Source: Linnemannia hyalina (Eukaryota > Mortierellomycota > Mortierellomycetes > Mortierellales > Mortierellaceae). From it: DNA of 64,000 bases. The notes below the pieces were generated by a model that did not search any database, was not told the origin of the DNA, and was given only the letters and a program-made list of their open reading frames with translations. The position numbers and the translations under genes are program-made. Shown here one piece after another: positions 47,632 to 61,000 of the stretch. The stretch covers positions 3,534,001 through 3,598,000 of the forward strand of contig JAHRHY010000001.1 of NCBI GenBank assembly GCA_019671135.1, written 5' to 3'. The stretch's first letter is position 1. Each line of letters begins with the position of its first letter.

Positions 47632-48725
47632 ATGGAGAACGAGATTCAGCAAAAGTTGGCTCGCTACGAGTCATTCGTCAACGAAGGGCTCAGGAAGGAT
47701 CTCAAGGACACCCTCGATGCACGAGACGCCATCTACGACCAGATCTCTGAATAGTACGTCAAATGCCTTCCTACTCTTTCTTTGTTTACACAAACCCGTC
47801 TGCGCAGACTACGCTCGGTAGCCCAATTGAGCTCTCACTTTTGGGGTCATGACTATTACCGACATACCATCTTTCCAGTCCCAGTACTCATGCCCACAAC
47901 TCTTTTCATGTTACTACGAACTGAACGTTCACGATGATACAGTCTCAAGCTGGCGAAGGATATCGAGGTGATCAAAGACAATGGACTCAATGAGATGAAG
48001 ACCCAGGTGGACCTTGGATCCAACTTTTATGTTCAAGCCAAGATGTAAGCACACTCAATCATTTTCCAGAAAGATCTGAAAGCCAAGGCTATTGACAGGA
48101 GTATGTTCGCCAATCATGTCAAAGGATCGGCATCATGTGTTAGATCAGAGTATTTACGTATTTTCCAACCTTTTGCCTCCCTATGATGCTTAGTCCGGAT
48201 ACGAAACATATCTTTGTCAACGTCGGTTTCGGGTTCCATGCAGAGTTGACTCTGGACGAAGCATTGGAGTTTATCAAGAAGAAGGAGGTGCATCTGCAAA
48301 AGTATGAACGATAACAGTGCTTGCAGAAATGACGCTGTTAATTATTTGATTTTCGGTTCCAAGCGGCGCCCTGCATGAATGGTTGTTGCCTTGCAGTCGA
48401 TACAGCAGATCCTTACCTAACGTAGTATATTATTGTTTGAATCATGCTCACTAGGAAAGCTGAGGTGTTCACGGGAAAGGTATCTCAAATCCGCGCCCAC
48501 ATCAAACTGGTATGAACAAAGAAAAAGTGTCTTGTCTTCTTGGGCGTCAATTTTCGATCCACTGCAGCTCATACATGGAGACGTGAAGGGAGAGGGGTGA
48601 CAGGAGCACGAAAATGACTAACTGAAACACACGTTGGCCTCTTTTTTCTTTAATAGGTGTTGGAGGCAATGGCCGAGATTATGAAACTGGACAGGACGCC
48701 ACGCCCAAGGAGTCTCAACGTTTGA
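47632..48725 (+). CDS. UXT: UXT-like prefoldin-family protein
   Basis: Five exons (47632..47753, 47943..48044, 48194..48301, 48455..48509, 48657..48725) give 151 residues, close to human UXT (157). The alignment is collinear. An N-terminal helix RYESFVNEGLRKDLKDTLDA is followed by QVDLGSNFYVQAKIPDTKHI, the beta-hairpin region FVNVGFGFHAELTLDEALEF, then a C-terminal helix ending SQIRAHIKLVLEAMAEIMKL. UXT is an alpha-type prefoldin. It takes part in the R2TP/URI prefoldin-like complex for assembly of RNA polymerases and PIKK complexes. The start is the ATG that gives the UXT-like length; a longer N-terminal extension in the same frame (from 47494) lacks an ATG and family similarity. Confidence 0.92.
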
Positions 48726-50660
48726 GCAAATGCATTCATGCATAACACACATACACACACACACACGCACACGCAAACTTCATTTATCATAGCCACAACG
48801 GGAAAATAGGAGGAAAGAGAAATCAGACCTTTTTCTAACACGCAAGGAGACGGAAGGGAGTAAAGAAAGGGATTGATAGCATGAATAGTCGTTTACATCT
48901 CTTCTTGCATTTCCCCAGTCGTACGCCTCTTGCGCCCGTTTGTAGCACCCTGTACCATAGAACCTTTTCTTTCTCTTTTAATTACAATTGCATCACATTC
49001 TCACGCCCAACGATCGTTTTTTGTTATGTGCGTCGTAGCGAATCGTAGGTTGCCGTCTATGAACTGGTGACGGTCCGTGTCAGAGGCGAATATCGGACTT
49101 TCGGTATCCTTTCGCTCCTTTTCATTTGTTTTTCGATCTCAATTGCTTAGCAGAACCCAGGGCAAGAAACCTCATTTATTGGTGTCACTTCATTCCCCCG
49201 AGAAAGGTATACGTACGATATGTGTTTGAGCGAGCAGGATATGACAACAGTACTAGATCCAGGGTACTTTGAAGATGACAAAGACCTCCATGACACTCTA
49301 TAAAGAACAGATTCGAGATGAAAAACAAGAGCTCTCTCACTCTGGTTGTCCAGAAGAGGAGAGATGCGAACAACCACCAACACCCCTCTTTTGCCCGATA
49401 AAGAAGGAGGTCACTTTGCTCTCATTTTTCTCTCTATCTCTCTTTGTTTTTTTTGGGCCTGTTACGGGTAAGTCAAACCCAGACTGGGTTAATTATCGGG
49501 TAGGCTAGTGTCCGACAACATCATGGCGCATCTTGTTTTTTTCTTTTGTTTGTTCGCTGGAGTGAGCAAAAGGCACTTGATCCACGGAAATTACATACTA
49601 AGGTGTGCCCTGTGTGGCGTTTTCATTCTGTTCAAATGCCAGTGACATGCTGATGATAATAATAGACAAATAAAAAAATGATGCTCAGCATCTGAACGTT
49701 TCTTGTACATGGGCATGGAAACGGATGCTCCTTTCTTTCGGTGGTTCTTACATACTCCGGCCATTATCTACCCCCCCCTTTTTTTTTAATGCACCGGGAT
49801 AAAGTGACAGAGAGAGAGAGAGAGAAAAGACAACCACATCTGTGACAACACCCTACCTGTACACTCGTGAACGCTTGTGGTTGCCCTGGAGGTTGTTTTG
49901 TCTCTGCTCCAGTGGTTGTGATAGGTCAGACAGAGAGAGAGAGTGAGAGAACAGCCCCAGTTGTGATTGGTATCATTATCGAATCCTGTCCTGTCGGTCC
50001 CCTTTGCCCGTTAATTTATCCTGTGTCTGTCTGTTCACTTCAATGTTACTGCCTCCTTGCCCCCTTGCCCCCTGCTCCTTCAAACACAGCACTAGAACGC
50101 TGCACCAACAAACAGAGGGTTTGTTATGATTCGATTGAAAGGATCTGTTCAAAATAAATGAATGGGATTAGGGTTTGGCTGATTGTCAAATTGCGTTAAT
50201 GCAGAGACACACACACACTGATGGTGCCTGAGTCTGACACACAGAGAGGGAGAAAGAGAACGGAACACAAAAGACATCACCCATCACCAGCGCCATCATC
50301 AGTGCCACCATCAGTGCTGTCAATATATCCGCCCTGTTTCTCTTTTCTGCTCTCTTTTTGTTGTTTGTCATATCTCTCTTTCTTCCTTCCTCTCTTTCTT
50401 CCTTTTTTCTTTTCTGTTACCCTTGCAACTCCTCCCTAACTCTCTCACTCCTCCTCCTCTTTCCTACCCCCTTCCACCCCTCTCTTCTCGTTGTACTCTC
50501 CCTCCCTTTGCCCTTCAGCGCAAACAACAAACACGGATCGTTGTTCTTCTCCGTCATCTCTCTCTCTCTCTGTCTATAATCGCCCTTCGTTCCTCGTCTC
50601 TCCTCTCCTAAAAAAAAAACATCCGTATTCACACCGAGAACCACACAGGACAAAAAAATC
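48726..50660. other. 1.9 kb intergenic region upstream of the polyQ coiled-coil gene
   Basis: It contains a (CA)n run at about 48748-48773, GA runs at about 49810-49825 and 49935-49948, a T-run near 49779, and a C/T-rich leader from 50330 to 50620. No supported gene. Confidence 0.55.
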
Positions 50661-51198
50661 ATGAGTCGCTATCCGTTCCAAAACTCAACGCAGGACCACC
50701 ACCAACGGTCCCTTCACAAGAGCAGCAGCAACAACAGTATTGGGACTCATTTTCAGGAGGGACACCACCGTCCCGAGAACGCCGACTGGAATCAATCACG
50801 GGACCCCAAGGTAACTTTTCATTATCCTGCATCCAGGCAAGGAGGGGAGGAATGGAGTGCCAGGCAGGGAAAGGAAGAAAGGACGCAAAACGGCAATTCA
50901 GGCAGGGCAGCTAGGACGATGCAAATATATCCTCCTTCCCTTTGTCCTACCTTCCCCTTCTTTCATTCTGGTTTTCTACTCCCTATTGAACCCTTTTCTC
51001 CAAGCGTACTCATCCACACCGTCGAACAACAACAACCAACAAGCGACTACAGAAAAAAAAACTCATTCAGCAACTCTCTTTTTCTCATTCACCATTTCAT
51101 TCGGGTGTAGATCCAATCAACCAGCTCTGTCAGCTCATTTGCCAGTTGGTCGTCCTCTCAAGACCCTGCCTTCCACAGTAACACAAACTCGTATATCC

Positions 51199-51238
<40 letters not shown>

Positions 51239-54200
51239 GCAGCATCAATTACAATTCCAGAGCTCGCAACAACAGTACAACAACAACAACCAGTCACCTC
51301 TTGCACAGGCTCAACAGCACCGAGGACTAAGTGCCCCCCAAAGAGGCGCCTCGCTTTCAAAGAACTCGAGTATCTCGTCCAATGGTCGGTACCGAAGCAA
51401 CAGCAATAACAGCAACGTCAGTAGTAGCACGACCGCGAGCACAGCCATGCATTATCAGCAGCACCAGCAGCATTATGGTAATGGCCAGCAACCTCACCAA
51501 CAGCACCAACACCAACAGCTCCACCAACTACAACAGCAGCAACAGCATCAATATCGAAGCAACACCACTAGCATGAGCAGCAACGGCGACCACGATAACC
51601 ACTTTAATCATACCGGTGGGCCCCCCAATAACCAGCACAACCACAACAACCAGCATCTCAGCTACTCGAGTCAAACAAGTACCAGCAGCAGCCATAACCC
51701 ACTTTCCTCGTACGACCCTCAACAACACCAACAACATCTCTACCACCAAAAGCTGCAGCAACAACAGCTCCATCAGCAGCAAAAGATCCTCGAGAAGCAA
51801 CAACAACAGCAGCAGTTGCAACAACGGGCTAGCAATTCGTCGTCCTTGTCGTTTTCAGGCGACTTTTCTCGGATGGATTCGACTGCTACAGTCAAGTCGG
51901 ACTTTTCTTCCGCCTCCTCCCGCTCCGACAGTTCAACACAACACCACCGACAGCAGCAACAACAGCAACAGCAACAGCAGCAGCAGCAGCAGGAAGCTCC
52001 TCGGCCTGCATCACAAACCCAGCGTAGGCGAGAGCCCACCACGACCAGCTTCACCGTCCTAGGCGCTTCCATTGCTGCTCCTACCGCTACTGGCAGTGAT
52101 AACAAATTGGATGCCAACGGGTTGCCCTCTCTGGATGATTACGAGGCAATGCTTGAGCAGATGGCATCTCCCAATTTGGGGCCTAGGGAGGGCCGATCCA
52201 CCACCGCCGCCGCCACCACCGCCACCGCCAGGCGTAAGGAGCGTGAGCCTCGGGAGCCCAGGGACCCTCGACCGACCATGGACCGTGCTGCCCGTCAAGC
52301 TAGGAGACAAATGGAGCAACAGCAGCAGCCTAAGCAGCTGTCAAAAGGTGCCGATGAACCCTTGAGTCATGAAAAGTCGTTCCAGGATCGCAAACTCCGG
52401 AGACGTAGCAGTCTGCCCAGCAAGCTCAAGGTGACCCCCAACTTGTTTGCAAGATTGAGTCGTCGAAGCAGTGGTGGCAACAAAAACAAGTCGTCCTCCT
52501 CCCCAACCGAGTCTTCATCAACACTTCGCGCCCTTGTCATGGATAACGGTGGGGCTATTCCTCCTCCACAGCAGCAGCAGAAGGGTGACAATGGTAGTGG
52601 GCACGGAGACGACTTTTCGGCAGCGGCTAATCCTTCACTGCAGGAGTTTGCTCATTTGCCAGCACTCCAGAAGAAGCGCTACTCCTGGGAGAACGAGGAC
52701 ATTGTCCCACGGATGGATCTCCTGTCGGCGACGAAGAACGCCCCTGCCGAACCTGCTCGTTTGCCCTCGTGGCATGATCTTGTGGACTCGGATCTCAACC
52801 CTCAAGTCAATGTGGATCCCATCTCTGCTGCTGATACCTCAGTCCCGGTCCAGGCTGGTGCTCCTGCACCCTACAAGCCTGCCTTGACGACAAAGTCGCA
52901 CCTCCGGTTGAGCCATACTGAGGAACTGGAGGAGGATGTCATTACTCTTGTGCCTATCGCCGAGGAGGAGCCTGAAGTTTTGGAGATGCTCCCTGCCTCA
53001 GCTGCCAGGCGCAAGGACTCGAATGACATCCAGCAACAGCAACAACAACCACCACCCCCTCCTCCTCCTCGGTCGTCAACACCAGTCTCTCGTTCTCGAC
53101 CAGGCACACCCTTGGGCAACATTCGCCCTCCACCTGGACCTGCCCCTGCCACCACAACTGGTACTGCTCCCATCCCTATCCCGCTTGCTCGGAAGATCTC
53201 GCCCGCCTCGAAAAAGCCTAAATCAGGACACGCCAAGGCCAGTCCCAGCTCATCGAGCTTCATGCTACAGCCCTTTGCCTTGGGCAACTCTAGACCCCGG
53301 GCTAGTTCTTCCAGCAGTAACGGTAGCTTCACCTTGGATGGGATCATCACCCCTCCACCTCCTTCTTCGCCTCTACCATCTTTGCCGCCACCATCGGCTC
53401 CGTCTTCGTCTTCGACTTTGCAGTATGGTGGTGGTGGTTCGTTTGTAGACCCGATGATGGTCGGTCTTGGAATTGCCCATGCTCACCCTGCACCTGTCCC
53501 CCGCAGCCGCAAGGCTTCTGCGGGTACCAGGGATTTGATCCGCCCATTACCTCAGCTGTTGCATCAGAACGAGAGCCGCATCACACCCATGGTCCCATCA
53601 TTGACTCCACCCGAGCTAGGCCAGACTGCCGCGGCTACTGCAGCAGCTGTTGCGGCTGCCTCTTCTGCCGCCGAACTGAAAGCCCAGCAGGAGGCGCATG
53701 AACGGGAGCTTCAGTTAACGGTCAAGCAGATCCAGGATGAGAAGGAGGCACTTTTGCAGGCGATGCGCGAGCGTCACGATCGTTCGCATACCGAGATGGT
53801 TGACCAGTTGGAGAGCTATCGGGTCCAGCTTCAAACAAAGGAAGAAGAGATTGTGAGGATTCGAGACTCTGAGCAAGGCGCGATGGAGGCCTTCCGACGG
53901 GATCTGTTGTTGAAAGAGGATGAGATTCAGAGGATTCAGATCCAGCAGGGGGGGCACGAGAGTTTCCGTCAACAGTTGGAGAAGGATAAGGTTGACGAGA
54001 TTTCGAGGATTCGTGCGGCTGAACAGGCAGAGATTGAGAGGTTCCGGGGGTTGATTCAGGCCAAGGAAGAGGAGATCTTGAGGATTCGGGGTGAACAAGA
54101 AGAGATCCAGACGGCGCGGCATGGTGCCCATGATAGTGAGAAGATCAAGTTGGGTCAGGATATCTCCAAGTTGGCTGCTACCCAGGCGCAGTTGGAGATG

Positions 54201-55361
54201 GAGTTGAGGAAGGCCCAGGAGGAAGTTCAGAGACTATCGGGACTTGTTGTCGAGAAGGAGCGTCTTTCGGCGGAGGAGAGGCAGGCCCGTGAGGCGGTCG
54301 AGGGTAGGATCCAGGCCCTTGAACAAGACAGCCGCCAGTCCATTGAGGACCAGCGCCACTCCCACGAAATCACCCTCGCAGAGTTGGATGATCAGATCCA
54401 GGATCTGGCCGTCCAGAAGAGTAGGTTGGAAGAGACCAACCTTCAGATGGAGCAAGAGCTCGCGGCCTTTGAAGCACGCTCCCAGCAAGAAGAAGCACAG
54501 TACCGCATCCTCCAGGATTCCGTCCAACGATTGAGCTCTAAGATGTCGAGAATGGAGACCAAGCACGCCGAAGAAATCGAGCAGCACCAGCGGGACCACG
54601 AGGAACTCATGGATCGCATCTCTTCTGAACACGCTGACGCCCTTGCCCACCTCACGAACCAACATCAGGTCGAACTCGAGACCGAACTCGAACAACTCCG
54701 TGTCACCTCCGAGATGGACCTCCACCGGTACCGCCACGAGTCCTCTACCCAACTCGAAGACGCGAAATCCCAGCTCCTGGAGTCCTTCGCCAAAGACCGC
54801 CAAGAGATGGAGGCCCGCGAACGCGTCCTCCGTGACCGGATCGATGCCCAGTCCGACAGGAACGATCAGCTCGAAGAAGAACTGTTCCAACTCCAGCGCG
54901 CTCAGGATACGATCGTCAAGGAGAAGGATATTCTGGCCAGGACCAACCGGTCGCTGGAACGCCATGTCTCGATGCAGCACCTTCAGCAGCAAGAGAACGT
55001 CTTCAAGATGGAAGAACTCGAACGCGAAAACGCTCGTCTGAGAGAGATCCTCGCAGATCTGGATATCGCCGCCGCCCTTGCTACCCGCCAACAGCAACAA
55101 GGCGCCGAGGAAGAATCGACTGCGAGAAAGGAGGCGGCGATGGCTGAGATGTTTGCTCAGCAGCAGCGCAAGTGGGTCGAACAGGTCGAACAGATGGCCC
55201 GCAAGGTCGCCAGAGCTGAGGAGGAAGCTCGTCGGGTCGCAGAGCAGAACGTCGATCTCAAGGTCGCTCTTGACCTGGCCGCTCAAGCTCATTCCGCTGC
55301 GACTATCGCCGTTACTTCTGAACGCCCTAAACATCAGCAACAGCAACAAGCGTCCGCCTAA
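50661..55361 (+). CDS. Large polyQ/Ser-rich, coiled-coil protein of unknown function
   Basis: Two exons (50661..50810, 51111..55361) give 1466 residues. The first third is disordered: poly-Gln coded by CAA near residues 78-92, further Gln/His/Asn-rich stretches, a second poly-Gln near 332-345, and Ser/Arg blocks with RRRSSLPSKLKVTPNLFARL. The middle is Pro/Ser-rich, with repeated SSSP and PPPPPPR runs around 640-780. From about 900 to 1455 the chain is a long, almost continuous coiled coil with heptad-like repeats (EEEIVRIRDSEQ, EDEIQRIQIQQ, EEEILRIRGEQE, then many LEEE/QLE units). The EE-I-RIR module recurs about four times. Architecture suggests a cytoskeletal, septal or vesicle-tether scaffold, but no domain is recognisable, so no function is assigned. 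Confidence 0.82.
51197..51240 (+). repeat. Coding (CAA)n tract
   Basis: About 14 CAA/CAG codons encode poly-Gln at the N-terminus of the coiled-coil protein. Such tracts are prone to length change. Confidence 0.85.
51950..51993 (+). repeat. Coding mixed CAG/CAA tract
   Basis: About 13-14 Gln codons of mixed CAG and CAA, in the same gene. Confidence 0.85.
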
Positions 55362-55634
55362 ACCTAGGCGCTTTAGCATGTAGTTATTTTCACGAACCCC
55401 CCATTCATATTTTTTTTCACGCATCCTTCTCATCTTAGCGCATACACATAGGCATAGCATATGTTTAAATGTACAGTACCATGTCCACCATTTTTGAGTT
55501 CAGATTTTCATTGACGAATTGTTTGCGAACAAAGAAAAGGAAAGAAAAGAAAAAAAGAAAGGAGGAACTAAGAGCAACAAAAGATAAGTCGCCCCATTTT
55601 GCAAGAGAGCAAGGTGTGCTCAAATCCGCGATTA

Positions 55635-57719
55635 TTAATCGCTGAGGTCAAGGTCAAGGTCAAACTCGTCCTTGCTGGCAGCAATCATCTCCTCAAGACG
55701 GGGCTTGGGCATCGCAGGTGTATCAAAGACAGACTGCGTAGTCGGCGTCGCGATGATGGTCGACTCTGCCGCAATCGCAACGGCCTCGGCCGACGCCTTT
55801 GCCTTTCCGTTGCCAATATCCTGTGCCGAGATATCCTCGTAGATCAAACGGGGGATCGTCTTGCGTCGAGCAAATGGATCGATATCGTTCTTGCCCGCTC
55901 CCTTCAGCTTCTTCTCCTGAGCAAATCGACCCTCGGCCTCCCGTCCAGTCGATCTGTTCAGTGTCCTGTTCCTCTCATTCAGGGCTGCCCAGACATCGAG
56001 TTTGTCTGCACGCTTATCCTTCTGAGCCAACTCGGATTCCTTGAGAGCCTGGAGTTGGAGATCAATCTCGAAGTTATCCTCCGTGTTGGTGTGCTCCATC
56101 TTCATCTGCTCCAATATCGTCCTGTGAACGATTGGGTTCAGTCGTCCCTGCTTGAGCTGCTTCTTGAGCTCGAGAATCTCCTGGACCTCGGTGTTGTTCA
56201 GGACATAGGCCTTAGCGTGTTCGATATCCTTGCGCTTGCGCTCAACATGATCCGAGGTGGGAATATCGACTTTGTCACTTCTGAGCTGGATCTCAAATCG
56301 TCGGAATTCGTCATCCGTAAACAGTCCGTTCGAGACATAGTCCATCGTAAAGTTCTTCTCGGCGTTTCCATGTCGCAAGGTCAGGTTCAGATTTGTCGTT
56401 GCGCCTTCTCCAATCGTGTAGACTTTTTGCTGCTTGTTCACGGCAACCACTTCAGCAATTCGGAAAATGTGGATACGGTTCCTGTCCAGACCAAGAGACA
56501 AACGGACAAAGCAACCAATGACTGTATCTTTGAAGAAGGGGCTGTGGCACCATTTGGAGAGGCGATCTCTTCCGAGTCGAATCGAGTTGAGTTCATCGAG
56601 TGTGGCTGGTTTCCGGGTAATGCTCTTCGTCGACTTCTTGACCTCTGGTTCCGAGTCGTAGTCGGCTTCGTCTTCTGATGAGGGCGAGTCGCTCTTGTCG
56701 CTGTAATCCTCTGATCCTTTGCGTCCGCGCTTGGGTTCTGGTGAGTGTGATCGACGAGCCTATGTTTGCATCCCATCAGTATAGATGTTAGTCATACGTT
56801 CTCGCGCTGCGGTGTCCAGTGCATAACTAGTCAAAGGGAGCAAGATGTATTGCTTACCCTCTTGCGCTCCTGTGCCTTTTTCAGATCAGCCAAGGCTTTT
56901 GTGTTTCCAGTCTTTGTATCCTTGGCACGCGTCGATCCTGAGTAAGATAAAGGGAAGCGAGAAATATGTCAGAGTTCTGTCACCGCGACCGTTCTGAGCT
57001 TGTGTCAATACAGCAATGTTGAGAAAACAAAATGGCAGAGGTTGCTTACGGCGAGCGTTATCCCTGTTGGCCGATCCACTGCCCTTCCTGGTGCTCCTGT
57101 TTGCTTCCTCCTGTCTCTTCAATCTTTTGGCGACCTGTCTGTGATCCAGCAGCACCGTACGCTAATAATATCGAAACATTACAAAACATAAAAGCGTCAT
57201 TAGTACGTCCATCATTCGTACTCTGGCTCGAGTGTGCCACCAGAGACGACTCTGCTGCGTTACTTAACAAAGACAAAGGCAAGCGCTGTACATACCTTCT
57301 TGGCACGCTCAAAGAGAATCTGCTCACGCTCGACCTCGGCCATGGCCATCAGGTCTGCGCGATCCTGGGCATCACGAAAGTAGTCGGCGTCGTACTCATC
57401 AACTGGACCCTCATCGTCCTCGTCCTCGTCGTCTTCCTGGTCATCCGAGTTGCCCGACATTTCTCCTTCAGAGATCTCTTCATCCGATGATTGACGGCTA
57501 AGTAGGTATATAAGAGAGGTTGAAGTGTGTCCGAAGGTGAGTCAGGTCGTCAAGCTGAGACGAGACATGCATGGAAGGGACAGAGCTGATCTGTTTTTTT
57601 TTCCCCTTCCTACTGACTAGTTGTTACCTGGATCTTCTTCTGCGGCGGCCCTTGTTGGAGTCTGAGGCCGAGTTGGCGAGGAGACGCAGGATGACATCGG
57701 CAGCGGCGGCGTTTGACAT
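55635..57719 (-). CDS. RTF1: RTF1, Paf1-complex subunit (Plus3 domain)
   Basis: Five exons (complement 57628..57719, 57296..57497, 57050..57161, 56858..56937, 55635..56759) give 536 residues. The N-terminus is acidic and Ser-rich (SSDEEISEGEMSGNSDDQED), followed by a Lys/Arg-rich charged helix with RAKDTKTGNTKALADLKKAQ, where the histone-modification region is expected. The Plus3 domain (about 211-325) includes SIRLGRDRLSKWCHSPFFKD, IGCFVRLSLGLDRNRIHIFR and IAEVVAVNKQQKVYTIGEG. After it comes the helical KRKDIEHAKAYVLNNTEVQE region. RTF1 tethers Paf1C to elongating RNA polymerase II through SPT5 and promotes H2B ubiquitylation. The C-terminus ends in a short acidic motif (EFDLDLDLSD). It is divergent from the PEX8-like gene, with 310 bases between starts. 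Confidence 0.94.
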
Positions 57720-58029
57720 GGCGTGAAGGGTGTGGATGGGGAAAAAGAGAGTGGGAGAGTGGAAGAGGAGAGTGGGAGAGTGGAAGAGGGCGAAAGGACG
57801 CCAGGGAAATGGCACCTCAAGTGTGGCTTTGTGGGTGCGATATTAGCACTACACGTGATTTGTGCACCAATGCCTCCCCGCCCCTGTCGAACCAACGGCT
57901 GCCGACGACACCTTCTACTTTCCAAGACACTTTTTTCTTGCACACTTTCTCTCCGAACCTTTACTTCCTTTCTCACTCATAGTTCCCTCTTCCTCCCTCC
58001 CCTCATCACAACGCAGTACACTTCACAGC
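57720..58029. promoter_or_regulatory. Bidirectional promoter region, RTF1 (-) and PEX8-like (+)
   Basis: 310 bases between divergent start codons. It carries a perfect 21-bp tandem duplication (57747-57767 and 57768-57788, unit beginning GAGAGTGGGAG) on the RTF1 side and a C/T-rich leader on the PEX8 side. Confidence 0.55.
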
Positions 58030-61000
58030 ATGGCAGAGCCAGTCTCAGTCCTCGATGTACTCGATTCCATTCCCTTGTAAGTCACCCTTCTTCCCTTTCT
58101 GTTTCTCAAAGGAAACGCAACCATGGACTGACAATCCTTTTTCTATCCTTCTCCGGCTCTCCCTTTTAACAACAGCGCACCCGAGAGACCTACACCACAT
58201 GGCACTCAGGCAGCAAGACGCTGGACAAGCCTTCTCTTCGACATTCTCCTTCACCCGGCTCGCTGGCACAAACTCGGCTTGGCAGTTCAATGGGCCAAAT
58301 GGGTGGAATGGGAGGGCGGACTCGACCTCAAGGGACCTATTCGCACACCAGGAGTCCTTCACCTTCAAAACCCACTCCACCCTTTCGCTTTGAATCAATT
58401 GCTCAATCTCTTGGACTTTTCGCTTCTGGATATCGAGACCCTCATCGGATGTGCTGACACTGGTGACTGGACATGTTTATTCAAGGAGATCGATCCATCG
58501 AACGCAGTGACAGACAATGCCAAGATCCGGGAACAGGCTGCTCAGTCACTTCAGCACCTGTGCCTGTTGGCGTTCTATCTCCGACAGGGTCTTTGCTCCT
58601 TGGCGGGCAGCAGCAGGAGCATGAGGGCCGATCCGAGGGAGCAAGCAGAGGATGCGCAGATCCAGGACCTTATTGCCAGGATCCTTCGCAATGTAAGTGT
58701 GCGCGTTGCTTTATGGGTGTTCTCTCCTTGCCCGACCGGCTGACAAAGTGAAGTGCCAGCCAGCCTGTAGAAGAAGAAAGCGGGTTCCAATTGATCCACC
58801 AACGCAGTCCATTTGAGCCGAAAAATGATAACCTTATTTTGACACATGAAAATATCATCACACCCGATCACTTCTTTTCCGTTGAATGCCGCTGTTTGTC
58901 CCCTCATACACACACTCACTTTGCACTTTTCATTTGACTTGCGCTGATGACCGATAGGACAAGGCCACAGCAGTCGCGGCTGCAAACGGGATCTGGTACC
59001 AGGCATTCTCAGGACAAGCCCTCCGACTCACTCCACAGCAGGACCCTTGCAATTCTGCCTTGTAAGTATCAAAACTCTTGCCTGTTGTCACGCTACCAAG
59101 CACCGCTCATTCACTTACGTCCCTTCTTTCGTTTTTTCTACCAATAGACCCTCAAAGTTATCCGTCATATTGAACGAGGTGTTGGAAGCTATCAGGATGA
59201 GCAAGCTCCGCAAGGACGGCTGGACAGATCCGTAAGTATAACGAGACCGGCACATCGTTTACCTGTCACCCTGCAACCCCCGCCAACAACGACTAATCAA
59301 GTGCAAGTGTCATATTTTCTTTGCAATAGTGCCCAAACAGACAACCTGACCGACCAGCAATTTCAACAGCTTGGAAAGCTTCTCTCGACCAGCTTTTTCA
59401 CCATCATGGAATTCGCAGATGTCAGCGTGTTCTTGGTGTGTTCAGCATCATGATCTGAGAAGTGTCCGTTGCGTACTTTCCCTTTGTACAAGTGTTGATT
59501 CTAACATGTTAGCCCTTTTACTTTTCATAGCCGGTCGAGAACGTTGTTTTGCTTAGCCGATTTGCATCTCAGCTTCCCGCTTCATGGTACTCGGATGATT
59601 TCCTCAGGACAACGATCCGCTTGGCCAAGAGATATATTTCAACAGAGCAACAGGACAAGGTCCGCGTCCCGATCCAGGTCCAGGGCTTGGTCGCCATCAC
59701 AACTCTTTGGTCATTCTGGATGCGCAAAACTGGAGCAGGAGATGCCAATGTTTTGGGTCAGGAGTTGATCGAGGTCATGGCGCAGGTCCTTTCTATTCCT
59801 TCATTGTTCACGGGACCGGAGTCCAGAGGCCTCTTTGGAACATGTTTCTCTGGATTGGCGACTGGACTCGACAAATGGGCAGGTCTGATGGAACCCAAGA
59901 TCGTGGAGGGTCTCGCGTCAGGACTGGAGCGAGGGCGTCTCAGCGCAGAAGACTCGGACATGGACGCCGTTCAGGCCGGTTTGGCTACTGTGCTCCGTTC
60001 AAACATTGTGAACGATACCCCCGACTCGATCAAGAAGCTGGTGACGGCATTCCTCCAGTCATTCTACGGAGGAGTCTCTTCCGCAACATTACCCATGGCT
60101 ATTAGCAGTCTTGATGAGCTCCTCCAGATTCAGAGGCTCTTCCAGTTTGTCGTAACCCAAAAGGCTGGACTTGTTGCCGTCAAGGATGAAAACGATGGCA
60201 AGAAGAAGCGGAAAAAGAGAAAGCCCAAAAAGGCGGTTGTTCTGAAGGGTCAGCGTTGGTTCGAAGCCTTGGTTCAAGGGATTCAGGATATCTCTCCCTC
60301 GAACACCCTTTCCGGTCTTTTAGCTATTGCCGGTATTCTGTAAGTCATGTTTCTATTTGTAAATGTTGGCCAAATGTAGTTATTATTTTACGTTTCTAAA
60401 CCATCTTGCATTATATCCATCACATCCTTAGGCGCGCTATCCAGCATGGCGAGGATGATCCTCTTAAGGTTGACGAGGAGAGCTTGGTGCTGATTCAAGA
60501 TCTGTTTGTCACTCGGTTGAATGGACTAGTTGATACGATCAAAGCAGAGGATAAGAGATGGACCGTCTCCTCTCAGACTCAGGCGTGCTTGGTCTTTGCC
60601 ACTTGCCAGACGGTTCCCAACCTCCCCGCCTGCAAACTAGAGGCTCTGGATCGTCCCTTCTTGACGTCTCTTCTGGTTGATTACATGCTTCAACCCAACG
60701 AGGGAGTCATCCCTGTGAACGAGATCATCCGAGTCATCAACTACGAGCTCGCGCGGGAAAGGAATCGTCTTGTTGTGAACGGTCCCTCGCATGCTCTGTT
60801 GGCCAAAACTGTCAGAGGACCCCTTTTCTCTGAAATGGGTCGTGTGGCGCGGACAGTGGCCACGTTGATAGAGAACATGGACAGCAAGGACCACGGAAAC
60901 AGGAGTCACTGGGGTGAGATCGAGGATGTGTTGCAGAAGCTTCACTCGTTTGCCATCAACCTGCATGTCGACTGGTCTCGATGTGCGCTGTCACAGGCAG

